Positions 42,606 to 51,457 of a stretch of DNA of 56,069 nt are shown in pieces (the first letter of the stretch is position 1; each line of letters opens with the position of its first letter). The DNA comes from Prevotella sp. UBA7764 (GTDB lineage: Bacteria; Bacteroidota; Bacteroidia; Bacteroidales; Bacteroidaceae), in assembly GCA_002481295.1 (NCBI GenBank), contig DLDU01000002.1, positions 1 to 56,069 on the forward strand, given 5' to 3'. The notes below the pieces were generated by a model that was given only the letters and a program-made list of their open reading frames with translations, searched no databases and was not told the origin of the DNA. Both the position numbers and the translations under genes were made by a program.

Positions 42606-45368
42606 TTAGTGTGCTTCCAGCCAGTTCTTTCCCCAACCGGCGTCTGCAATCAGTGGTACGCTGAGCTGACAAGCGTTTTGCATCTCGGTGAGGACGATGT
42701 TCTCGACCTTTTCTTTCTCCTCGGGATAGACGCTAAAGTTGAGTTCGTCGTGCACCTGCAGAATCATCTTGGAGCGTATGCCTTCCTTTTTGAAGCGTCG
42801 CCAGATGCGTATCATGGCAATCTTGATGATGTCGGCTTCCGAACCCTGAATGGGCGCATTGATGGCATTGCGCTCAGCGAAGCCGCGCACGGTGCCGTTT
42901 TTGGAATCTATGTCGGGCAGATAGCGGCGTCGTCCAAACATCGTCTCAGCATATTTCTTCTCGCGTGCTGTCGCGATGGCACTTTCCATAAACGCATGTA
43001 CTTTGGGGAAGGTGGCGAAATAGTCCTGGATGAGTTGTCGTGCCTCGCCGTTGGGGATGCCCATGCGTTGCGCCAGACCAAAGGCAGTGATGCCGTAGAT
43101 GATGCCGAAATTGGCTTGTTTGGCCTTTTTGCGCTGTGCGTCGGTGACCTCATCAAGGGGCTCTTTCCATATCTTGGCGGCGGTGGCACGGTGGATGTCC
43201 AGTCCCTCGCGAAACGCCTCTATCATGTTCTCGTCGCCACTGAGGTGAGCCATGATGCGCAACTCTATCTGGCTGTAGTCAGCGGAGAAGAAGAGGCAGC
43301 CAGGCTCGGGCACGAAGCACTTGCGGATCTCCTTGCCGTCGTCATCGCGCACGGGAATGTTCTGCAGGTTGGGGTCTGAGGATGAGAGCCGCCCTGTGGC
43401 GGTAACTGCTTGATTGAACGACGTGTGGATGTGTCCCGTACGCTTGTTGATCAACAGTGGCAACGCCTCGACATAGGTGCCGAGAAGTTTTTTCAGACCG
43501 CGGTAGTTGAGGATGTCGTCGACGATAGGCGCCTTGTCGCGCAGCTGTAGCAGTACCTCCTCTGAGGTGACATACTGTCCGGTACGTGTCTTCTTAGGTT
43601 TGTCGATAAGCTGCATCTTGCCGAAGAGGATGTCACCGACCTGTTTGGGGCTGCTGATGTTGAATGTTTCGCCTGCGAGCTCATAGGCATGGTGCTCATA
43701 GCGGGCCATGCGCTCCTTGAAGATGTGCTCTGTCTCCTTGAGAGAGTCGGTGTCGAGGCAGACGCCGTTGAGCTCCATGTCGGCGAGAACCTTGACGAGT
43801 GGCATCTCGATGTCCCAGAACAGTCGCTCCATGCCTTTCTCTTTGAGCATGGGCTCGAGGACGTTTTTCAGCTTCAACGTGACGTCGGCATCCTCAGCAG
43901 CATATTCATAGACCTCTTTAGGATCCAGATCGCGCATGTTTTTCTGATGTTTTCCTTTTGGTCCGATGAGCTCTTCGATGTGCACGGTACGGTAGTGGAG
44001 GAGTGTCTCGGCCATGAAGTCCATGTTGTGATGCAGTTCGGGCTGAAGCACATAATGGGCGAGCATGGTGTCGAACATCGGTCCCTGGATGTCGACGCCA
44101 TAGTTGCGGAGCACCTCGTAGTCGTATTTGATATTCTGTCCGACCTTGAGCGTTTCCGTGTTCTCGTAGAGCGGTTTAAATATGTTAACATATTGCAAGG
44201 CTTCTTCACGGTTTACTGGTATTGCCACATAATAGGCCTTGTTTTCCTCCACAGCGAAGCTCAAACCGACCAATTCTGCGTCGACAGGGCTGGTAGAAGT
44301 GGTTTCTGTGTCTAGACTGAGAATTTCTTTTGTCCTTAAAAAGTCATAAAGTCGAGACGCATCTTGTTTATTATCAATAAGTTGATATTCGTGATAGGTC
44401 GTTTTAAGGCTTGCGAGAATCGAATTTTCAGCGACAGCTTGCCCGTTGGTCGGGATTTCGTCAAAAAGAGAAGGCTGTTTTGGCGCGTTATTTTTTGTGT
44501 TTTCAGCCTTACGGAGAAATTTTTCGGCAAGTCGCTTAAACTCGAGTTGTGCGAAGAGTTCTCTGAGTTGCTTCTCGTCGGGCTCGGTCATCTTCAGCTC
44601 ATCGAGGTTGAGCTCGATGGGCACATCGGTACGTATGGTAGCGAGAAACTTCGACATCTTGATGTCGTTCTTTGCGTTTTCCACCTTCTCGCGCATTTTT
44701 CCTTTGAGCTGGTCGGCATGTGCGAGCAGTTCTTCACACGATCCGAACTCATTGATCAGCTTCACGGCAGTTTTCTCTCCCACGCCGGGGCAACCGGGAT
44801 AGTTGTCGGCAGAATCGCCCATGAGGGCGAGTAGGTCGATGACTTTGTGTGCTGAGTCGATGCCATATTTCTCTTTGATCTCGCTCTCGCCGATTTTGTC
44901 ATAGCCGCCACCATGGCGTGGCTTGAACATAAAGACGTTTGGCGCGATGAGCTGTCCATAGTCTTTGTCGGGTGTGAGCATATAAGTTTCCACACCTGCC
45001 TTTCCGGCTTTCGTGGCGAGCGTGCCGATGACGTCGTCGGCCTCAAAGCCGTCGGCCTGCAAGACGGGGATGTGCATGGCCTGGAGTATCTCCTTTATAT
45101 AAGGTACGCTGAGCTTGATGTCTTCCGGTGTCTCCTCGCGCTGAGCCTTGTAGGGTGGGTAAGCCTCGTGGCGGAACGTCTTGCCGTGGTCGAAAGCTAC
45201 GCCGAGATGTGTGGGATGCTCTTTGTCGATGATCTCCCTCAGCGTGTTGCAGAACCCCAGGATAGCAGAGGTGTTCAGGCCCTTGGAGTTGATGGTCGGT
45301 CGGTTGATAAAGGCATAGTACGCCCGGAATATGATGGCGTAGGCGTCGAGTAAGAAGAGCTTGTTCAT
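42606..45368 (-). CDS. polA: DNA polymerase I
   Basis: Repair and Okazaki-fragment polymerase of 920 residues. The N-terminal 5'-nuclease domain (about 1-300) has LLDAYAIIFRAYYAF and DDVIGTLA. A 3'-5' exonuclease domain keeps the metal-binding pair in LSLDTETTS, so proofreading should be active, unlike in Taq-type enzymes. The polymerase motifs are FSADYSQIELR (A), KQANFGIIYG (B) and QVHDELNF (C). It is transcribed away from the polyprenyl synthase gene. Within about 45250-45368 the start region matches the family start. Confidence 0.98.
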   Translation of the reverse strand: MNKLFLLDAYAIIFRAYYAFINRPTINSKGLNTSAILGFCNTLREIIDKEHPTHLGVAFDHGKTFRHEAYPPYKAQREETPEDIKLSVPYIKEILQAMHIPVLQADGFEADDVIGTLATKAGKAGVETYMLTPDKDYGQLIAPNVFMFKPRHGGGYDKIGESEIKEKYGIDSAHKVIDLLALMGDSADNYPGCPGVGEKTAVKLINEFGSCEELLAHADQLKGKMREKVENAKNDIKMSKFLATIRTDVPIELNLDELKMTEPDEKQLRELFAQLEFKRLAEKFLRKAENTKNNAPKQPSLFDEIPTNGQAVAENSILASLKTTYHEYQLIDNKQDASRLYDFLRTKEILSLDTETTSTSPVDAELVGLSFAVEENKAYYVAIPVNREEALQYVNIFKPLYENTETLKVGQNIKYDYEVLRNYGVDIQGPMFDTMLAHYVLQPELHHNMDFMAETLLHYRTVHIEELIGPKGKHQKNMRDLDPKEVYEYAAEDADVTLKLKNVLEPMLKEKGMERLFWDIEMPLVKVLADMELNGVCLDTDSLKETEHIFKERMARYEHHAYELAGETFNISSPKQVGDILFGKMQLIDKPKKTRTGQYVTSEEVLLQLRDKAPIVDDILNYRGLKKLLGTYVEALPLLINKRTGHIHTSFNQAVTATGRLSSSDPNLQNIPVRDDDGKEIRKCFVPEPGCLFFSADYSQIELRIMAHLSGDENMIEAFREGLDIHRATAAKIWKEPLDEVTDAQRKKAKQANFGIIYGITAFGLAQRMGIPNGEARQLIQDYFATFPKVHAFMESAIATAREKKYAETMFGRRRYLPDIDSKNGTVRGFAERNAINAPIQGSEADIIKIAMIRIWRRFKKEGIRSKMILQVHDELNFSVYPEEKEKVENIVLTEMQNACQLSVPLIADAGWGKNWLEAH

Positions 45369-45404
45369 TTGATTTTCTTTTTTATTTGTAAAATTACGAA
45401 ATTA

Positions 45405-45438
45405 TTGCCATATTATCCAATTAAAATAACTAATTTTG
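45405..45438 (+). promoter_or_regulatory. Promoter of the polyprenyl synthase gene
   Basis: TTG at 45405-45407, 23-base spacer, TAATTTTG at 45431-45438, about 20 bases before the ATG. The spacer is a little long for the class. Confidence 0.6.
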
Positions 45439-45457
45439 TATCAAAGATTACTATAGC

Positions 45458-46435
45458 ATGGATTATTTGTCAATCATCAAGCAACCTATCAGCTCAGAAT
45501 TGTGCGATTTCATCGATCTTTTCAACAAGTCGTTGTCGCATACCGACGGGCTTTTGTCGCAGGCGCTGGAGCACATCCGCAACCGTGCCGGAAAGCGTAT
45601 GCGTCCTATTCTGATACTTCTCATGGCCAAGAACTTTGGTGAGATCACGGATGTCACTCAGCATGCGGCTGTGGGACTGGAACTGCTTCACACGGCCTCA
45701 CTCGTGCACGATGATGTCGTGGACGAGAGCGGAGAGCGCCGAGGACAGAAAAGTGTCAATGCGATGTTTGACAATAAGGTGGCCGTGCTCGTGGGCGATT
45801 ATATCCTCTCAACGGCTTTGCTGCATGTCAGCTACACCCATTCCGAGATCATCGTACGGTATCTCGCTGAGCTCGGCCGCACCCTTTCCAATGGTGAAAT
45901 CCTGCAATTGTCCAATATCCAGAACCAGGAGATCTCAGAAGAGGTCTACTATCAGGTGATCAAACAGAAGACGGCAGCACTCTTCGAAGCCTGTGCTGCC
46001 ATCGGCGCGCTGTCGGCCGGTGCGGCTGAGGAAGAGATCCAGGAGGCCAAGAAGTTCGGGCAGAACTTGGGCGTCATCTTCCAGATCCGTGACGATATCT
46101 TTGACTATTACGACCAGGCCAATGTCGGTAAGCCTACCGGCAACGACATGGCTGAGGGCAAGCTCACGCTGCCCGTCATCTATGCGCTCCGCTCCACCGG
46201 CAATCAGGATATGCTCGCTTTAGCCCGAAAGGTGAAGGCTGGCACTGTCACCAAGGACGAGATCGCAGAACTTGTCAAGTTTACCAAGGAGAACGGCGGT
46301 ATAGAATATGCCGACCAGCGCATGTGGGAGCTTCATGCCGAGAGCGTTTATTTCCTTGAGCATGAGGTACATGACGAAGATGTGCGCAAGAGTCTGAGAG
46401 CCTATCTCGACTATGTCATCGAGCGGAATATCTGA
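45458..46435 (+). CDS. Trans-polyprenyl diphosphate synthase
   Basis: Extends allylic diphosphates with isopentenyl diphosphate to make the long side chain of menaquinone. The 325-residue protein has the first Asp-rich motif as HDDVVDE and the second as RDDIFDYYDQ, plus GKRMRPIL near the N-terminus. The family includes octaprenyl (IspB) and related synthases; chain length cannot be assigned. Menaquinone would serve the succinate dehydrogenase/fumarate reductase encoded at the end of the window. Confidence 0.93.
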   Translation: MDYLSIIKQPISSELCDFIDLFNKSLSHTDGLLSQALEHIRNRAGKRMRPILILLMAKNFGEITDVTQHAAVGLELLHTASLVHDDVVDESGERRGQKSVNAMFDNKVAVLVGDYILSTALLHVSYTHSEIIVRYLAELGRTLSNGEILQLSNIQNQEISEEVYYQVIKQKTAALFEACAAIGALSAGAAEEEIQEAKKFGQNLGVIFQIRDDIFDYYDQANVGKPTGNDMAEGKLTLPVIYALRSTGNQDMLALARKVKAGTVTKDEIAELVKFTKENGGIEYADQRMWELHAESVYFLEHEVHDEDVRKSLRAYLDYVIERNI

Positions 46436-46464
46436 TTTCAGTTTGACTACCTACCCATTATCAT

Positions 46465-46499
46465 AAAAGGGAGCAGCCTCTTTGAGGCTGCTCCCTTTT
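46465..46499. terminator. Bidirectional terminator between the polyprenyl synthase gene and deoC
   Basis: A perfect 16-bp stem (46465-46480 with 46484-46499) with a three-base loop, AAAA at one end and TTTT at the other. It serves the two convergent genes. Confidence 0.93.
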
Positions 46500-46522
46500 G
46501 CTTGTGTTTTATGTTTCCCGTC

Positions 46523-47494
46523 TTAGTACCACTTGGTATCCTTGCCGAGTACATCGCTGAGCAGCAAGTTGGTCAGGCGGCTCGTGCCCAGTCGGAAGAG
46601 CTCGTTGGTGAGCCACTGCTCGCCGAGCACCTCTTTCACGATGGTGTAGTAGGTCACAGCGTCCTTGACCGTGTTGATGCCACCGGCAGGCTTCAGTCCG
46701 ACGACGCGGCCCGTCTGCTCGTAGTACTCCTTGATAGCCTGTGCCATGACGTAGACACCTTCCGGTGTGGCACCCTGCTTCTCCTTTCCTGTGGATGTCT
46801 TGATATAGTCGGCACCGGAATACATCGCCAGCAGGGCCGCTTTCTTCACGTTGCTCAGGCTGCCCAGGTCGCAGGTTTCGAGGATCACCTTCATGGGCAC
46901 TTCGCCGCAGGTCTGCTTCAACTCATCGATGTCGTCGGCCAGTCCTTCGTAGTCGCCGCTGAGAAATTTGCCTACGGGCAGCACGATGTCCACGTTGGTG
47001 GCACCGTCTTTGATGGCCAGTGCTGTCTCTGCCACCTTCACCTCGATAAACGTCTGTGAGGAGGGAAAAGAACCTGAGACAACAGCGACCTCCACACCGT
47101 CGACTTCAAGGCTTTGACTGACGATATGCGCAAAGTTGGGGTAGACGCAGATTGTGGCCACATGGGGCAGGTCGGGATAGGCTTCGTCGAATTTATTGAC
47201 CTTTTCGGTCATCGCCAGAATGCTCTCTTCTGTGTCTGTGGTATGGAGACTGGTGAGCTCCACACTGCCGAGTAGGAACTTTTTCACCTCCTCGTTGTCG
47301 TTCTCAGGCATCTTTTCCGCGATGATCTTCTCGACGGCAGTTTTCACCTGTGCTTCGTCGACGTCGCAGTTGTATTTGTGCAGAGCCTGCTCGTATTTGT
47401 CTTCTTTTGGCTCGTTGCTTTTACGGCCGTTCTCTACTTTCGCCTTCAGGCTGCCCGGCTGTATGGTGGGCTCGATGTCTTTTGTGTATGCCAT
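46523..47494 (-). CDS. deoC: Deoxyribose-phosphate aldolase
   Basis: Splits 2-deoxyribose 5-phosphate into acetaldehyde and glyceraldehyde 3-phosphate during deoxynucleoside breakdown. The 323-residue protein is longer than E. coli DeoC (259), mainly through an N-terminal extension of about 60 residues rich in Lys and Glu. The Schiff-base lysine lies in DYIKTSTGK, and KPAGGI holds the second catalytic Lys. It follows the MazG-like gene by 56 bases on the same strand, so a dtd-mazG-like-deoC unit is likely. Confidence 0.95.
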   Translation of the reverse strand: MAYTKDIEPTIQPGSLKAKVENGRKSNEPKEDKYEQALHKYNCDVDEAQVKTAVEKIIAEKMPENDNEEVKKFLLGSVELTSLHTTDTEESILAMTEKVNKFDEAYPDLPHVATICVYPNFAHIVSQSLEVDGVEVAVVSGSFPSSQTFIEVKVAETALAIKDGATNVDIVLPVGKFLSGDYEGLADDIDELKQTCGEVPMKVILETCDLGSLSNVKKAALLAMYSGADYIKTSTGKEKQGATPEGVYVMAQAIKEYYEQTGRVVGLKPAGGINTVKDAVTYYTIVKEVLGEQWLTNELFRLGTSRLTNLLLSDVLGKDTKWY

Positions 47495-47550
47495 GTGCGT
47501 ATGATTGATGTGTTATGATTGGATGATTATGAGGTGTTGCCAGTGAGTGA

Positions 47551-47904
47551 TCATTGATTGGCGTGGTCCTTGAGTTTGGGATTGTTCTTGTGTCTTGTCG
47601 CGTCTCGCTGAGTCTTCTTTTCTATGCTTTTCCTGAACTCCTCAGAGAGGTTCACGCCGGTTTGGTTGGCCAGGCAGCAGAGTACCCAGAAGATGTCAGC
47701 CATCTCCTCGCCGAGGTTGTCTTTCTCGCCCGGTTTGAAGCTCTGGTCGCCGTATTTGCGGGCCATCACACGGGCGAGCTCACCGACTTCCTCAGTGAGG
47801 ACGGTCATATTGGTCAGCTCGCTGAAATAGCGCACGCCATAAGTCTTGATCCAGCTGTCTACCTGCTGTTGTGCCTCTTCAAGGGTTATCGTTTTGTTCT
47901 CCAT
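47551..47904 (-). CDS. MazG-like nucleotide pyrophosphohydrolase
   Basis: A 117-residue single-domain protein of the all-alpha NTP pyrophosphatase group, which removes non-canonical nucleotides. The metal-binding signature is clear: EEVGELARVMARK followed by GEEMADIFWVLCCLANQTG, giving the EExxE and ExxD residues. It is shorter than E. coli MazG (263) and lacks the second domain. It lies between dtd and deoC, a conserved Bacteroidales order. Confidence 0.9.
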   Translation of the reverse strand: MENKTITLEEAQQQVDSWIKTYGVRYFSELTNMTVLTEEVGELARVMARKYGDQSFKPGEKDNLGEEMADIFWVLCCLANQTGVNLSEEFRKSIEKKTQRDATRHKNNPKLKDHANQ

Positions 47905-47962
47905 ATATTGTTGTCTTATCGCTGGCTCCGGTATCTTATGTCCGGAGCGACATTTAATGGTT

Positions 47963-48415
47963 TTATTCCTTGTTTTTTGTGTCCATGCAGATGGTCACGG
48001 GTCCGTCGTTGAGCAGTTCCACCTTCATGTCAGCGCCAAACTCTCCTGTGCCGATCGGCTTGCCGAAAGCCTCTTGCAGCACTTTGCAGAAACGCTCATA
48101 GAGGGGGATGGAGATGGAGTGGGGCGCAGCTTTGATCCAACTGGGACGGTTGCCTTTCTTCGTGCTTGCCATAAGCGTGAACTGGCTCACGACGATGATG
48201 TCACCGCCCACGTCGCCTATGCTGAGGTTCATCACGCCATTGGCATCGTCGAAGACGCGCAGGCCAATGATCTTCTTCACCAGCCACTGGATGTCCTCCT
48301 CGCCGTCGTCGCTGCCGATACCCAGGAGGATGAGGTAACCACGGCCGATGCTGGACTTCACTTTGCCCTCTATTGTCACCGAAGCATGGCTGACGCGCTG
48401 TATTACGATTCTCAT
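47963..48415 (-). CDS. dtd: D-aminoacyl-tRNA deacylase
   Basis: Removes D-amino acids mischarged to tRNA. ATG 48415 gives 150 residues and the family start MRIVIQRVSHASVTI; the longer frame to 48511 is unsupported. The active-site motifs are VVSQFTLMAS and NDGPVTICMD (the GPVT strand with the cross-subunit cis-Pro usually being GP). A -7 box TAAATTTG lies on the minus strand at 48452-48445, 30 bases upstream of the ATG. The gene heads the dtd-mazG-like-deoC unit. Confidence 0.95.
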   Translation of the reverse strand: MRIVIQRVSHASVTIEGKVKSSIGRGYLILLGIGSDDGEEDIQWLVKKIIGLRVFDDANGVMNLSIGDVGGDIIVVSQFTLMASTKKGNRPSWIKAAPHSISIPLYERFCKVLQEAFGKPIGTGEFGADMKVELLNDGPVTICMDTKNKE

Positions 48416-48527
48416 TATTGTCTTACTTCTTGTTTTGCAACCTACAAATTTAAGCAATTTATTCCATACTACGATGATTTTGACCGAAAATCTACTTGGT
48501 GATCGCTCCATTGGTTGGGCGTCAAGT

Positions 48528-48600
48528 TTTGGCTCAACGGGCTTCGTCTTATATTCAACGGCTTTGTCTTTTGCTCAAAGTCCTTCTTTTTTGTGTTTAA
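48528..48600. repeat. Possible degenerate repeat with a 20-21-bp period
   Basis: The words CTCAACGGGCTTCGTCTT and TTCAACGGCTTTGTCTTT follow one another at an interval of about 21 bases, with weaker copies on either side. It resembles the other arrays in period but is too decayed to be certain. Confidence 0.4.
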
Positions 48601-48697
48601 TTCGCTTTTCATCATAGATCCCAACGGTTTTCAATTCTCTGTCGTCCTCGTTTTTTCATTCTTTGCCGAAATGTCTTGGAAACTGACAATTTTACGC

Positions 48698-48954
48698 CTC
48701 TGAGAATCGATTCTTTTTCACGAAACTCTATTTTCGTGCGATTTCGCGCGAAATGAGCGTTTTTTATAAAGTGCTGATTTATAACATCTTATAAAATAGA
48801 TCATTTGGGGTGAAGTACAAAAGGGTTGTTTGATGAAAAATTCTCTAGAGAATTTTTCATCAAAGCACTGAGATGACGAGGTCATCTCAGTGCTTTGATA
48901 GGCAAAAACAAGTGTGATGACGAAGTAAACACAGTGGTTTGATACTCAAAAACA
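48698..48954 (+). repeat. Palindrome-bearing intergenic element, copy B
   Basis: Begins with CTCTGAGAATCGATT (48698-48712), then a perfect 36-bp palindrome (48829-48864) whose central 22 bases equal those of copy A. A 19-bp perfect hairpin with a GAG loop follows (48859-48877 with 48881-48899). The two structures share ATCAAA (48859-48864), so they cannot both form fully. A 44-bp tandem duplication (from 48872 and 48916) completes the block. Spacing from box to palindrome core is 138 bases, against 141 in copy A. Confidence 0.88.
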
Positions 48955-49270
48955 GTTTTTTTGTTGGTTTCAGTTCGGTTGAATTGTCTTTTCACTTGGT
49001 TTTTCACTCTAGAATAAAACCTTTTGCGAATATGTTTTTGTCAATAAAAAAGTAAATTAAATACAGCTCTTACGGGGCACCATATAAGTTGGGAGTACGG
49101 CAATACATGGTAAGAAGCATGGATGAAAAAAACGTGATGTATAAGTGTATATACTACTAACGTATTGATAATCAAGCAGTTGTAATTTCATGTTTTTGTC
49201 GCAGCTCCTTTGGCGGAGACCTTTATGGACGATTGCGGCTTTTTCTCCTTGGGTTCAGTTCTTATGCTTA
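48955..49270. other. AT-rich gene-free stretch between repeat element B and the 23-bp array
   Basis: No ORF with coding character, no full promoter and no terminator-like hairpin was seen on either strand. Together with the flanking repeats this makes the 950-base gap between dtd and uvrC the largest gene-free region of the window. Confidence 0.6.
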
Positions 49271-49362
49271 CAAGTAAGGTAGGGCCCTTCAGGCAAGTAC
49301 GAATCGGGACTTGGGACAAGTAAGTGGGAAGCCTTTGGGCAAGCAATCGCTTACCCAAGGGA
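49271..49362. repeat. 23-bp tandem repeat array abutting the uvrC stop codon
   Basis: Four units start at 49271, 49294, 49317 and 49340. The shared pattern is CAAGTAAG followed by a G-rich centre and a CTT or CTTTGGG end. It ends six bases from the uvrC stop, and no conventional terminator hairpin is seen beyond uvrC. Confidence 0.8.
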
Positions 49363-49367
49363 CCTCT

Positions 49368-51218
49368 TTACGCTTCTTCTCCTTGTTGTCCTTCCTGGAA
49401 GTGGTCATAAACCAGCTGAGCTTTGGCGGGTCCGATGGCGGTGGCAAGCTGCTCAAGCGTTGCTCCCTTGATGCTCTTTACAGTCTTAAAGGCCTTGAGC
49501 AGGGCTTCGGCAGTCTTGCTACCAATGCCTTTGATGTCGTCGAGCTCAGAGTGCAGGGCGTGCTTGGAACGCTTGTCGCGGTGGAAGGTGATAGCGAAGC
49601 GGTGCACCTCATCCTGTATCTGTGTAAGCACACGGAAAAGCTCTGAGTCGGTCTTCAGACCGATCACCTGTGGCGGGAAGCCGTAGAGCAGTTCGTTGGT
49701 GCGGTGACGGTCGTCCTTGGCAAGGCCTGCGATGGGGATCTGCAAGTGGAGCTCATCCTCCACAACTTCCCTGACGACATCCATCTGCCCCTTTCCGCCA
49801 TCAGTGATAATGAGGTCGGGAAGGGGCGTACCTTCCTCTTTCATGCGACCATAGCGGCGGCGTACCACCTCCTGCATGGAAGCATAGTCGTCGGGGCCTA
49901 CCACCGTCTTGATGTTATACTTGCGGTAGTCTTTCTTGGAGGGCTTCATGCCTTTGTAGACAATGCAAGCTGCTACGGCATCCGTACCGGAGATGTTGGA
50001 GTTGTCGAAGCACTCTATCTGGTAGGGAAGTTTGGGCAGTTGCAACCGGTCTTGCAGTTCTTTCATCAGCCGCGTCTGTTTCTGCTCAGGGTTGAGCTTG
50101 TCGCTTTGTTTCAGACGGTCGAACTTATATTGCTTTCCGTTCATCTCCGAAAGCTCTAAAAGGTGGTGTTTATCACCCCGTTGCGGCACGGTGAAGGTAG
50201 CATCAGGCAGTGTCCAGTCCATCTCAAAGGGCACGATGATCTCCTTCGCCTTGCTTTTGAAGCGCTCACGAATCTCTGGTATGGCTTGCAGTAGCAGGTC
50301 CTGGTCGGTCTCCTCCAGCTTGCGCTTATATTCATAGGTGAAGCTTTGGTTGATCGTGCCGTTGGTGACGTGGATATAGTTGATGAAGGCGTTCTTCTGC
50401 TGATCGTCGTCTGTGATGGTGAACACGTCGACGTCGTTGATCGTGTGACTGACGACCTCACTCTTTGAGACGAACTCCTGCAGGAGCAGATAACGCTGTT
50501 TGAGGCGCTCTGCTTCCTCAAACTTCAGTAGTTTTGCGTTGGCCATCATGCGTGTATAGACCCATTCGCTGAGTGCGCGTGTGTTGCCCTTGAGCACCTC
50601 GCGGGCCTGCCGCATGTTCTCTTGGTAGTCTTCATAGCTTTGTTTGCCGATACAGCACCCCTCACAGTTGTGGATATGATATTCCAAACAAGGTTTGTAT
50701 TTGTGCAGATCCACGCCTTCGCGGGTGATAGGCTGACGGCAGGAACGAGGCTTGAACACCTTCTTGATGAGCTCCAGCACGTTGTACATGGCAGAGATAT
50801 GGGGAAACGGACCAAAGTAAGTGCCGTAGTGCTTGTTGATGTGGCGTGTCTTGAAGATGCGGGGAAAGTATTCGTTGGTCATGCAGATGCTGGGATAGGT
50901 CTTACCGTCCTTGAGCAGCACGTTGTAGCGAGGATTATATTTCTTGATGAGTGCGTTTTCGAGCAGCAAAGCGTCTTCCTCGCTGTTGACAACCGAATAG
51001 CTGATGTCTTCAATCTTGCTCACCAGTACCTTGGTCTTAAAGCGGTCTACCTCTTTATGGAAATAGGTGGAGACACGGCTCTTAAGCTTCTTTGCCTTAC
51101 CTACATATATGATGACATGATCCTTGTCATAGAATTGATAGGAGCCCGGTTTCTCAGGCATGTTGAGCACAATGTTCTTGAGTCGTGCCAGTCTCTCGTC
51201 GTTTTCTTCTCTTGTCAT
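49368..51218 (-). CDS. uvrC: Excinuclease ABC subunit C
   Basis: Makes both incisions in nucleotide excision repair. The 616-residue protein has an N-terminal GIY-YIG nuclease domain (PGSYQFYDKDHVIIYVGKAKKLKSRVSTYF), a Cys-containing segment (CLEYHIHNCEGCCIG), a UVR motif, the RNase H-like endonuclease domain (IECFDNSNISGTDAVAACIVY, LIITDGGKGQ), and tandem helix-hairpin-helix motifs at the C-terminus (DDIKGIGSKTAEALLKAF). Length is normal. apt lies 239 bases upstream with its own terminator, so uvrC should have a separate promoter, which was not clearly found. Confidence 0.97.
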   Translation of the reverse strand: MTREENDERLARLKNIVLNMPEKPGSYQFYDKDHVIIYVGKAKKLKSRVSTYFHKEVDRFKTKVLVSKIEDISYSVVNSEEDALLLENALIKKYNPRYNVLLKDGKTYPSICMTNEYFPRIFKTRHINKHYGTYFGPFPHISAMYNVLELIKKVFKPRSCRQPITREGVDLHKYKPCLEYHIHNCEGCCIGKQSYEDYQENMRQAREVLKGNTRALSEWVYTRMMANAKLLKFEEAERLKQRYLLLQEFVSKSEVVSHTINDVDVFTITDDDQQKNAFINYIHVTNGTINQSFTYEYKRKLEETDQDLLLQAIPEIRERFKSKAKEIIVPFEMDWTLPDATFTVPQRGDKHHLLELSEMNGKQYKFDRLKQSDKLNPEQKQTRLMKELQDRLQLPKLPYQIECFDNSNISGTDAVAACIVYKGMKPSKKDYRKYNIKTVVGPDDYASMQEVVRRRYGRMKEEGTPLPDLIITDGGKGQMDVVREVVEDELHLQIPIAGLAKDDRHRTNELLYGFPPQVIGLKTDSELFRVLTQIQDEVHRFAITFHRDKRSKHALHSELDDIKGIGSKTAEALLKAFKTVKSIKGATLEQLATAIGPAKAQLVYDHFQEGQQGEEA

Positions 51219-51260
51219 GGTCGTCTTTACCTTTATCTACTATATATAAGCGCGTTGCCA

Positions 51261-51274
51261 GTTTCACGTGAAAC
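51261..51274. promoter_or_regulatory. parS-like palindrome 1
   Basis: GTTTCACGTGAAAC is a perfect 14-bp palindrome equal to the core of the bacterial parS consensus (TGTTNCACGTGAAACA), differing only in the outermost bases. It lies in the non-coding gap between uvrC and apt, 786 bases from a second, near-identical site. Confidence 0.7.
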
Positions 51275-51407
51275 GAATACCATAAGCCTATAATCTCTGT
51301 TTGACACAGTCGTGCGTTAGCTCCCAAACGGCTGCGCTTCTCCTTGCTATTTTGTGCGGTGTGGCGCAAAGATGCGGTCTCTGTCAAAGTTTCGACGTTT
51401 ATAGGCT

Positions 51408-51441
51408 AAAAAGCCAAGACCGTTTTGGCGGTCTTGGCTTT
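51408..51441 (-). terminator. apt terminator
   Basis: A 13-bp stem (51410-51422 with 51429-51441) followed on the minus strand by TTTTT. It lies 16 bases after the apt stop codon. Confidence 0.88.
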
Positions 51442-51457
51442 GTGGTTTTGGAGTCTG

